The notes under the pieces were generated by a model, which saw nothing but the letters and a program-made list of their open reading frames with translations, made no database searches and was not told the origin of the DNA. 5,151 bases of DNA from Desulfotignum sp. (lineage in GTDB: Bacteria > Desulfobacterota > Desulfobacteria > Desulfobacterales > Desulfobacteraceae). Position numbers and translations under genes: made by a program. Below, piece by piece: positions 1 through 5,151 of this stretch (the first letter of the stretch is position 1; each line of letters starts with the position of its first letter). The stretch lies in the NCBI GenBank assembly GCA_011390235.1, contig JAABSS010000092.1, positions 1 through 5,151 on the forward strand. Reading direction: 5' to 3'.

Positions 1-768
1 GATGTGGGGATCAGCCTGGACGGCTTAGAAGAAACCCATGACAAATTCAGAGGGGTCAAAGGGTCTTTCAAAAAGGCCATGCAGGCCATTGAAAACTGCC
101 AGGAAGCCGGCATTAAAGTGGGGCTGCGGTTTACCATCAACAAGCGCAATGTCCAGGACATCCCCGGCATTTTCGACCTGCTGGAACAAAAAAATATTCC
201 CCGGGCCTGCTTTTACCACCTGGTGTATTCAGGCAGGGGCTCTGAAATTGCCAAAGAAGACCTCTCCCATGCGGAAACCCGGAAGGTGCTGGATCTGATC
301 ATGGACAGAACCCGGGATCTCCATGACAGAAACATGCCCAAGGAGATTCTCACCGTGGACAACCATGCAGACGGCCCGTATCTCTACCAGCGGCTGCTGG
401 AGGAAGACCCGGAACGGGCCGCCGAAGTGCTGGAACTTCTGGAAATGAATGAAGGCAACAATTCCGGCAGGGGCATCGGGTGTATTTCCTGGGACGGGGA
501 GGTGTATCCGGACCAGTTCTGGCGGGAAAAATCATTGGGCAACATCAAGGACCAGCCCTTTTCCAAAATCTGGACCGATGAATCCAATGCATTTTTGATG
601 AAACTCAAAGAAAAAAAGAAACATGTCAAAGGCCGGTGTGCCCGATGCCGGTGGCTGGACATCTGCGGGGGAAACTTTCGGGCCAGGGCGGAATCCGTGG
701 CCAATGATCCCTGGGATGCCGACCCGGCCTGTTACCTCACAGACCAGGAAATCAAAAAGGAGAACTAA
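1..768 (+). CDS. ahbC: AhbC, Fe-coproporphyrin III synthase (12,18-didecarboxysiroheme deacetylase), radical SAM; 5' end cut off by the window
   Basis: The reading frame is open from base 1 (Asp-Val-Gly-Ile-Ser-Leu-Asp-Gly) to TAA at 766-768, giving 255 residues. The true start lies before the window, so the GTG at 4 should not be taken as the start. By comparison with the AhbD paralogue in this window, roughly 110-135 N-terminal residues are missing, including the CxxxCxxC motif for the radical-SAM 4Fe-4S cluster. What remains is the second half of the barrel (SLDG near residue 5, an SGRG loop near 77-80) and a SPASM/Twitch-type C-terminus with Cys161, Cys213-x2-Cys216-x5-Cys222 and Cys244, suited to an auxiliary 4Fe-4S cluster. 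The ending (CRWLDICGGNFRARAE, then DPACYLTDQEI) is the type I know from the NirJ/NirJ1/AhbC family. Known family role: removal of the two acetate side chains of 12,18-didecarboxysiroheme to give Fe-coproporphyrin III in the cytoplasm. NirJ of haem d1 synthesis is the main alternative; linkage to hemB and ahbD favours AhbC. Confidence 0.87.
   Translation, partial: DVGISLDGLEETHDKFRGVKGSFKKAMQAIENCQEAGIKVGLRFTINKRNVQDIPGIFDLLEQKNIPRACFYHLVYSGRGSEIAKEDLSHAETRKVLDLIMDRTRDLHDRNMPKEILTVDNHADGPYLYQRLLEEDPERAAEVLELLEMNEGNNSGRGIGCISWDGEVYPDQFWREKSLGNIKDQPFSKIWTDESNAFLMKLKEKKKHVKGRCARCRWLDICGGNFRARAESVANDPWDADPACYLTDQEIKKEN
757..762 (+). promoter_or_regulatory. Ribosome binding site of hemB
   Basis: AAGGAG lies 7 nt before the ATG at 770, inside the last codons of ahbC. 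It fixes the hemB start at 770. The same frame stays open upstream to an ATG at 623, which has no comparable site and would bury 49 extra residues inside ahbC. Confidence 0.8.
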
Positions 769-769
769 G

Positions 770-1747
770 ATGCTGTTTCCCGATTACAGAGCCAGGCGGA
801 TGCGGGCCACTCCCAACTTCAGAAGGATGATCAGGGAGACCACCCTTTCCAAAGATGACCTGATCCTGCCGCTTTTTGCCGTGGAGGGCAGTGCAGTAAA
901 AAAACCCATCGAATCCATGCCCGGCCATTTCCAGCTCTCAAAGGATTACCTGGTGGACATGGCAAAACAGGCAAAAGAGGCTGGTATTCCCGCCATTATC
1001 CTGTTCGGGGTGCCTGATAAAAAAGACCCGCTGGCCACCCGTGCCTATGCACCTGACGGCATTGTCCAGAAAACGGTTGCCTGTGTCAAGGAAGCGGTGC
1101 CTGATCTTGCCGTGATAACCGATGTCTGTCTGTGCGGATATACCGACCACGGCCACTGCGGGGTGGTGGAAAACGGCATCATCGACAATGATGCCTCCCT
1201 GGACCTGCTGGCCAGAACCGCGCTTTCCCATGTCCGGGCCGGGGCTGACATGGTGGCCCCCTCAGATATGATGGACGGCCGGGTGACCGAAATCCGCCAG
1301 GCCCTGGATGAAGACGGATTTTCCCATATCCCCATCATGTCCTATGCTGTCAAGTATTCCTCCGCCTTTTACGGCCCTTTCCGCCAGGCAGCATCATCCG
1401 CCCCGCAGTTCGGGGACAGAAAAACCTATCAGATGGATCCGGCCAATGCCGTGGAAGCCATCAGGGAAGCCTTCATGGACATTGAAGAAGGGGCGGATAT
1501 CATCATGGTAAAACCGGCCCTGGCCTATCTGGACATCATCCTGCGGCTCAAACAGGAAATTGATCTGCCCATTGCCGCCTACAATGTATCAGGAGAATAC
1601 AGCATCATGAAGGCAGGAGAAATGATGGGGTGGGTGGATGCCAGAGACATGGTAATGGAAACCCTGACTGCCATCAAACGTGCCGGAGCAGACATGATTT
1701 TGACCTATTCCGCTATTGAAGCGGCAAAATATCTGGAGGACCGATGA
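770..1747 (+). CDS. hemB: HemB, porphobilinogen synthase (5-aminolevulinate dehydratase), zinc type
   Basis: Condenses two 5-aminolevulinate molecules to porphobilinogen, the first common step of tetrapyrrole synthesis, in the cytoplasm. The 325-residue product has the usual family length. Visible hallmarks are the Schiff-base lysines Lys195 (in SYAVKYSSAFYGPFR) and Lys248 (in MVKPALAYLD), and a three-cysteine zinc site Cys120, Cys122 and Cys130 in DVCLCGYTDHGHCG. This is the Zn-dependent form and not the Asp-rich Mg/K form. Glu233 in AIREAF sits where many bacterial enzymes bind an allosteric Mg ion, which is an inference from alignment by eye. The start at 770 is set by AAGGAG at 757-762 and by the 1-nt gap after the ahbC stop. 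The TGA stop overlaps the ahbD start as ATGA, implying translational coupling. Position between ahbC and ahbD ties it to siroheme-based haem synthesis, although the same enzyme also feeds sirohaem and corrinoids. Confidence 0.97.
   Translation: MLFPDYRARRMRATPNFRRMIRETTLSKDDLILPLFAVEGSAVKKPIESMPGHFQLSKDYLVDMAKQAKEAGIPAIILFGVPDKKDPLATRAYAPDGIVQKTVACVKEAVPDLAVITDVCLCGYTDHGHCGVVENGIIDNDASLDLLARTALSHVRAGADMVAPSDMMDGRVTEIRQALDEDGFSHIPIMSYAVKYSSAFYGPFRQAASSAPQFGDRKTYQMDPANAVEAIREAFMDIEEGADIIMVKPALAYLDIILRLKQEIDLPIAAYNVSGEYSIMKAGEMMGWVDARDMVMETLTAIKRAGADMILTYSAIEAAKYLEDR
1735..1740 (+). promoter_or_regulatory. Ribosome binding site of ahbD
   Basis: GGAGGA inside the last hemB codons ends 3 nt before the ATG at 1744. 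The spacing is short, but this site together with the ATGA stop/start overlap supports the upstream start. The next in-frame ATG, at 1831, has no purine-rich site before it. Confidence 0.6.
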
Positions 1748-2943
1748 GCCACCACGGTAACGGCCCCGACCATGCCCCCCCGGCCAACCATACGCCGGGC
1801 AACCAAGACCATTCCCCGGATCTTCACAATATGACCGGCCGCCAAGCACCGGACAGCCACCCCGGACCGAGCGGTCATAAATCTGCAGCCGGCTCTCATA
1901 CCCTGCGCCTGGTGGCATGGGAAACAACCCGGCGCTGCAACCTGGCCTGCAAACACTGCCGGGCCGTGGCAGAAGACCACCCCTACGAAAATGAGCTGGA
2001 CACCAGGGAGGCCTTTGCGCTCCTGGACCAGATCCGGGAGGTGGGCACCCCTATCATCATCCTCACCGGGGGGGAACCCTTGCTGCGGAAAGATATCTTT
2101 CATATTGCCGCCTACGGCACCCAAATAGGGCTGCGCATGGTCATGGCCCCCAACGGCACCCTGCTCACCCAGGAAAATGTCTGGAAACTCAAAGACTGCG
2201 GCATCAAGCGCATCAGTGTCAGCCTGGACGGGGCCTCCGCCGCCACCCATGACAGTTTCAGGGGTCTTGCCAACGCCTTTGATGATGCCCTCCGGGGCAT
2301 TGCAATCGCCAGGGACTCCGGCCTGGAATTTCAGATCAACACCACCATCACCAAGACCAATCTTGATGAAATTCCCAAAATTCTGAAACTGGCCGAAGAG
2401 CTGGGAGCGGTGGCCCTGCATATTTTTCTGCTGGTTCCCACCGGCCGGGGCAAATACATTGTGGATTCAGCCATTGATGCCGAAGAATATGAACAGACCC
2501 TGAACTGGTTCTATGACCAGCAGGACAAAACCCCGCTGCAGCTCAAGGCCACCTGTGCCCCCCATTATTACCGGATTCTGCGCCAGCGGGCCCATGCAGA
2601 GGGAAAAAAAGTCAGCTTTGCATCCCATGGCCTGGATGCCGTCACCAGGGGATGCCTTGCCGGCACCGGTTTCTGTTTTATTTCCCATGTGGGCCGGGTG
2701 CAGACCTGCGGGTTTCTGGATGTCACCTGCGGGAATATCCGGCACGAGTCGTTTGCCGATGTCTGGAAAAACTCCCCTGTGTTCAATGAGCTGCGGGATT
2801 TTTCAAAACTCGAAGACAAATGCGGGATCTGTGAATACAAACAGGTATGCGGCGGATGCCGGGCCAGAGCCTATGAAGCCACCGGCAGTTATCTTGCTGA
2901 AGAACCCCTGTGTTCCTATCAGCCTCGAAAAAAAAGCTGTTAG
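1744..2943 (+). CDS. ahbD: AhbD, haem b synthase (Fe-coproporphyrin III decarboxylase), radical SAM with SPASM-type domain
   Basis: Known family role: oxidative decarboxylation of the two propionates at positions 3 and 8 of Fe-coproporphyrin III to vinyls, giving haem b without oxygen. The 399-residue product has CNLACKHC at 65-72 (the CxxxCxxC radical-SAM cluster, Cys65/69/72), a GGEP SAM-binding motif at 109-112 and SLDG at 160-163. It ends in a cysteine-rich domain: Cys304, Cys311, Cys322, then Cys360-x2-Cys363-x5-Cys369-x2-Cys372 and Cys390, fitting an auxiliary 4Fe-4S cluster. The ending CGGCRARAYEATGSYLAEEPLC is typical of AhbD/NirJ2. It is clearly paralogous to the upstream ahbC product (SLDG...THD.FRG block, then S/TGRG). 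The first 52 residues are a low-complexity tail with nine histidines, lying before the conserved start of the barrel. The last four residues (KKSC) and the TAG stop come from an A-run and heptad repeat. It is the last gene of the operon and convergent with pfp. Confidence 0.92.
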   Translation: MSHHGNGPDHAPPANHTPGNQDHSPDLHNMTGRQAPDSHPGPSGHKSAAGSHTLRLVAWETTRRCNLACKHCRAVAEDHPYENELDTREAFALLDQIREVGTPIIILTGGEPLLRKDIFHIAAYGTQIGLRMVMAPNGTLLTQENVWKLKDCGIKRISVSLDGASAATHDSFRGLANAFDDALRGIAIARDSGLEFQINTTITKTNLDEIPKILKLAEELGAVALHIFLLVPTGRGKYIVDSAIDAEEYEQTLNWFYDQQDKTPLQLKATCAPHYYRILRQRAHAEGKKVSFASHGLDAVTRGCLAGTGFCFISHVGRVQTCGFLDVTCGNIRHESFADVWKNSPVFNELRDFSKLEDKCGICEYKQVCGGCRARAYEATGSYLAEEPLCSYQPRKKSC

Positions 2944-2968
2944 CTGTTAGCTGTTAGCTAAAAGCTAA
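2928..2968 (-). terminator. Possible weak terminator of pfp
   Basis: Read on the - strand, the pfp stop is followed by repeated self-pairing AGCT units (for example TTAGCT-AAC-AGCTAA, a 6-bp stem) and then an uninterrupted run of eight Ts (A8 at 2928-2935 on the + strand). The stem is short, AT-rich and has several alternative registers, so intrinsic termination is only possible and not shown. Confidence 0.28.
2933..2959 (+). repeat. Left copy of 27-bp inverted repeat: three tandem AGCTGTT heptads
   Basis: AGCTGTT occurs exactly three times in tandem at 2935-2941, 2942-2948 and 2949-2955, followed by AGCT and preceded by an A-run. The 27 bp at 2933-2959 recur perfectly in inverted orientation at 5108-5134, on the other side of pfp. 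The copy contains the ahbD stop (2941-2943) and two bases of the pfp stop (2958-2960). It resembles the short tandemly repeated heptad sequences found between genes in many bacteria. Confidence 0.9.
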
Positions 2969-2972
2969 TGGC
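2950..2972. other. Hairpin-forming inverted repeat between ahbD and pfp
   Basis: GCTGTTAGCT at 2950-2959 can pair with AGCTAATGGC at 2963-2972 across an AAA loop: ten pairs in the + strand RNA, two of them G-U. It overlaps the last heptad and the last codons of pfp. No T-run follows on the + strand, so it is not a textbook terminator for ahbD. It could still slow polymerase or protect the ahbD mRNA 3' end. Confidence 0.5.
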
Positions 2973-5042
2973 ATTCAACACCAGGGTGATGGGTCTGTCC
3001 TCTTCTGTGCTGCCCTTGTACCGCACCGGGCCCGGCTTGCGGAAATGGTCTTCTCCTGCATCTGCTGCCAGCCATTTTTCACGGCAGGCTTTAAAGACCT
3101 GGAAGGCATTGGAAGAAAGATCCACCATGCTTTTTTCCATGACCAGCTCCAGTCTGCCTTTGCGTTCTTCCAGGTGCATGAGCCTGGCAATGGGAATGCC
3201 CATGGCTTCCCAGTTTTCAAATTCCTGCTCCAGGTTTTTGATGGCCGCCATCTGGCCTGTGGCCCTGTTGGCAATAAGGTGAAACGCAGTCAATCCCAGA
3301 TTATAGGTATAATGGCAGTCAAAAGCAGTGGGGTCCCCTCCCCGGCCGTCATATCCGAAAAAATGGGTCTGAATTTTGAACCGGGGTTCAGACCGGCGAA
3401 AAATTTCCGTGACCGGGCCGGGAATCTCATCATCCGGATTCAGCAGGCTGGCGCTTACCAACGCCTGTTTCAGGGTTTTTAAAGAAATAATTTTGGGCTT
3501 TACCAGCAGAAAGGGGGCAGCCGGGTCTGTGAACAAAGCAGCGGCATACGTGTCCGGATCCATATCCCGAAAAGCCATGAACGACTGGTAATAGGACTGT
3601 TCAATGCCTACCTTATACACCCCCTGCTCTTTTAACACCCCCAGATAGTCTGTGACCATGTCCATGATGATTTTTTCGGTTCTCACCTGGGAAAATTGAA
3701 AATTGCCGTGGAGATCACGTTCCACCAGAAGGCCTTCCTGGAAAAACCCGGGAAGCTGGTTGAACAATTCATCATCGCGCTGGTTCCATATGGGGAAACC
3801 GTTCCTGTCCAGCATGCCTGTGCTGATGCGCCGCAGGTAATCCAGTTTTTCGTTCAAAGTGGGAAAAGACCGGTGAAAATCCAGGTCATGGATAGTGTTG
3901 AAATCAGCGATGATCTTATTGAGCTTGATGATAAACACCTGGATTTCATTGATGGATTCCAGAATGCCTTCCGGGATGATCATCACCCCGTAATTTTTGC
4001 CGAATGCGGCCCTGCGCACGATGGCATCACAGATAATCCGGGACAGATGCCGCAGGGTGATGCCATAGGCGGTATAATCGATTTCCCCTTTTTCCCCGGC
4101 TTTTTCCAGGCGCTCCTTATCCACGTATTCAGCCAGTTCTTCTCCAATAAAGGCCAGGTTGGCATGGGTCTGAAGCACTGCCTCCAGGGTCAGATGGCTG
4201 GCCACCCGGCCCATGACCTTGCAGACATGCCAGTATTTTACATCTGATGCCGCATCCGAGGCCAGGTTGCTGATATTCTGGGAAAAGGCCCGGGCAGCCG
4301 AGTGGAATCCAAAGGATGCAGCCAGCAGTTTTGTGCCGTCATCACTTGACACCTGGATATCACCGTCAATGGTTTTGGGGACCCCGATAACACTGATGCC
4401 GGCGGATATGAAGTGCTGGGCCAGAAATGCGGCATTGGTGTTGGAATCATCACCGCCGATGATCACCAGACCTTCCAGGCCCAGGCTCTGGCAGGTCTTC
4501 AGGGCCTGATCCATTTTCTTCGGGGTGTCGATTTTGGTTCTCCCGGTTTTGATCATGGAAAATCCGCCCAGGTTCCGGTGGGCATCCACCATCTGTTTTG
4601 TTATTTCCACATACCGGGACTCCAAAAGTCCGTCTGATCCCAGGATAAAGCCGAACAGCCTGGATTCAGGATTGCAGGCTTTGAGTTCGTCAAACAGCCC
4701 GGCAATGACATTATGGCCCCCTGGTGCAGGGCCCCCGGAAAATGCCACGCCTATACGCCTTTTTTTTAAAAATGCCTTTTTTTCAGCCGGAGTGATATCT
4801 TTTTTGCTTACCACTTTCTGCACAGGATTTTTCATAATATCAGGCAGAACGGTTTCTGCTTCTTTATTAACAGCAAACCGGTATTGTGTCTGGTCAGATA
4901 AACGGGTATATACGGAATCAAAAATTTTTATGCGGTCGGGAACAAAGCGTTGTCTTGCCAAGGTTTCCGGATTATTGTTTGCGATCATCCTGCCTGCTGC
5001 CGGATGATCCAGAATACGTTTGTGCACATCTTGAGAGCCCAT
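2958..5042 (-). CDS. pfp: Pyrophosphate-dependent 6-phosphofructokinase (diphosphate:fructose-6-phosphate 1-phosphotransferase), long PFP class
   Basis: Reversibly phosphorylates fructose 6-phosphate to the 1,6-bisphosphate with PPi, serving glycolysis and gluconeogenesis in the cytoplasm. The start is taken as ATG at 5042 (694 residues). A TTG one codon upstream (5045) is possible but less likely. Motifs in order: phosphate loop GVAFSGGPAPGG at 98-109, GGDDSNTNA from 196, PKTIDGD at 222-228, MGR at 277-279, PEG at 357-359 and FGYDGRGG from 562. Asp199 and Lys223 are the residues known to block ATP and favour PPi in this family; Asp226 matches the catalytic Asp of E. coli PfkA. Differences from the usual pattern are length (members I recall are about 550-570 residues, so this is over 100 longer, with some 200 residues between PEG and FGYDGR) and FGYDGRGG where FGYEGR is usual. 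No signal peptide or membrane segment is seen. It stands alone, convergent with ahbD, bracketed by inverted heptad repeats. PPi dependence is inferred from motifs. Confidence 0.9.
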   Translation of the reverse strand: MGSQDVHKRILDHPAAGRMIANNNPETLARQRFVPDRIKIFDSVYTRLSDQTQYRFAVNKEAETVLPDIMKNPVQKVVSKKDITPAEKKAFLKKRRIGVAFSGGPAPGGHNVIAGLFDELKACNPESRLFGFILGSDGLLESRYVEITKQMVDAHRNLGGFSMIKTGRTKIDTPKKMDQALKTCQSLGLEGLVIIGGDDSNTNAAFLAQHFISAGISVIGVPKTIDGDIQVSSDDGTKLLAASFGFHSAARAFSQNISNLASDAASDVKYWHVCKVMGRVASHLTLEAVLQTHANLAFIGEELAEYVDKERLEKAGEKGEIDYTAYGITLRHLSRIICDAIVRRAAFGKNYGVMIIPEGILESINEIQVFIIKLNKIIADFNTIHDLDFHRSFPTLNEKLDYLRRISTGMLDRNGFPIWNQRDDELFNQLPGFFQEGLLVERDLHGNFQFSQVRTEKIIMDMVTDYLGVLKEQGVYKVGIEQSYYQSFMAFRDMDPDTYAAALFTDPAAPFLLVKPKIISLKTLKQALVSASLLNPDDEIPGPVTEIFRRSEPRFKIQTHFFGYDGRGGDPTAFDCHYTYNLGLTAFHLIANRATGQMAAIKNLEQEFENWEAMGIPIARLMHLEERKGRLELVMEKSMVDLSSNAFQVFKACREKWLAADAGEDHFRKPGPVRYKGSTEEDRPITLVLNAISF

Positions 5043-5045
5043 CAA

Positions 5046-5052
5046 CCCCCCT
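5046..5052 (-). promoter_or_regulatory. Ribosome binding site of pfp
   Basis: On the - strand AGGGGGG directly precedes TTG-ATG. Counting from AGGGG, the spacing to the ATG at 5042 is 5 nt, whereas the TTG at 5045 would be only 2 nt away. This favours the ATG start. Confidence 0.55.
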
Positions 5053-5090
5053 GTTTTTAATAATTTTATGCAGATATTTATATGAAAGCC
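5053..5090 (-). promoter_or_regulatory. AT-rich probable promoter / leader region of pfp
   Basis: The - strand carries TATAAA (5082-5077), one mismatch from the -10 consensus, and a second candidate CATAAA just after TG a few bases nearer the gene. No convincing -35 TTGACA is seen at the right spacing; CTGACG near 5096-5091 is too close to the first and about 19 bp from the second. The region is strikingly AT-rich compared with the coding DNA, and it is the only space for a pfp promoter before the palindrome. Confidence 0.3.
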
Positions 5091-5137
5091 GTCAGCTATC
5101 AGTACTCAGCTAACAGCTAACAGCTAACAGCTTTCAT
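5082..5137. repeat. 56-bp imperfect palindrome upstream of pfp
   Basis: ATGAAAGC at 5082-5089 is the exact complement of GCTTTCAT at 5130-5137. Continuing inward, the arms 5082-5102 and 5117-5137 match at 17 of 21 positions around a 14-nt centre holding part of AGTACT. One arm is the heptad array and the other its degenerate counterpart. It overlaps the distal edge of the presumed pfp promoter and could fold in RNA or as a cruciform. The remaining 14 bases of the window (5138-5151) show nothing recognisable. Confidence 0.7.
5108..5134 (-). repeat. Right copy of the 27-bp inverted repeat: three AACAGCT heptads
   Basis: AACAGCT, the complement of AGCTGTT, occurs at 5112-5118, 5119-5125 and 5126-5132, preceded by AGCT and followed by TT. 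On the - strand it reads identically to 2933-2959 over 27 bp. A degenerate AGCT-spaced unit continues to the left (CAGCTATCAG around 5093-5102), suggesting the array was once longer or has decayed on that side. Confidence 0.9.
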
Positions 5138-5151
5138 CCTTTCTTGTACCC

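Noticed and set aside
623..769. Upstream ATG extending hemB by 49 residues
   Set aside because: It lies wholly inside ahbC, encodes nothing like HemB, and the ATG at 770 has a good ribosome site and gives the family's normal length and residue spacing.
1705..2421. Long open frame on the - strand opposite ahbD
   Set aside because: It is a Gly/Val-rich shadow of the GC-rich ahbD frame, with no family resemblance.
2935..2955. Tandem repeats as a CRISPR array
   Set aside because: The unit is 7 bp with no spacers and no cas genes. It is a simple heptad repeat.
4760..4784. Two A-rich slippery heptamers on the - strand in pfp (A AAA AAG and A AAA AAA in frame) as a programmed -1 frameshift
   Set aside because: They encode an ordinary Lys-rich linker before the phosphate loop. 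The -1 frame stops after about 20 codons and would give a fragment without a catalytic core, and no stimulatory structure is evident.
5043..5045. TTG as the start codon of pfp
   Set aside because: An ATG follows directly at 5042, and the G-rich ribosome site is better spaced for it. The difference is one residue.
2968..5113. Open frames of 60-180 codons antisense to pfp (for example 3696-4247 +)
   Set aside because: They mirror the strong pfp coding frame, have no ribosome sites or recognisable domains, and pfp is supported by many family motifs.
2933..5134. Insertion sequence or composite transposon with terminal inverted repeats
   Set aside because: The only gene between the repeats is a metabolic enzyme, there is no transposase, and the bases just outside the arms show no target-site duplication.

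Overview
The window looks like chromosomal DNA from a strictly anaerobic, moderately GC-rich bacterium, most likely a sulfate reducer of the Desulfobacteria (Desulfobacterota). That placement is an inference. It rests on the siroheme-dependent (alternative) haem pathway genes with hemB lying between two radical SAM genes, an arrangement known from sulfate reducers, and on a neighbouring pyrophosphate-type phosphofructokinase. No rRNA or other taxonomic marker is present.

Positions 1-2943 (+ strand) hold a tight three-gene operon. The first gene is the 3' part of ahbC (Fe-coproporphyrin III synthase; its start lies before the window). It is followed after 1 nt by hemB (porphobilinogen synthase), which overlaps ahbD (haem b synthase) by 4 nt. 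HemB acts early, at 5-aminolevulinate to porphobilinogen. AhbC and AhbD are paralogous radical SAM enzymes that carry out the last two steps, from 12,18-didecarboxysiroheme to Fe-coproporphyrin III to haem b. The siroheme decarboxylase genes ahbA/ahbB are not in the window and may lie upstream.

Positions 2958-5042 (- strand, convergent with ahbD) hold one large gene for a PPi-dependent phosphofructokinase of the long PFP class, with clear PPi-specificity residues (GGDDS and PKTIDGD). At about 694 residues it is longer than typical members.

The most unusual non-coding feature is a 27-bp perfect inverted repeat built from a 7-bp unit (AGCTGTT, three copies each side) that brackets the pfp gene at 2933-2959 and 5108-5134. 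The left copy fills the whole 14-bp gap between the convergent stop codons and supplies both stops. Because the period is 7 and each unit carries TAG on one strand and TAA on the other, it closes all three frames on both strands. The right copy is part of a 56-bp imperfect palindrome just upstream of the pfp promoter region. These look like short tandem heptad intergenic repeats and not an insertion sequence. No RNA gene, CRISPR array or transposase is seen.
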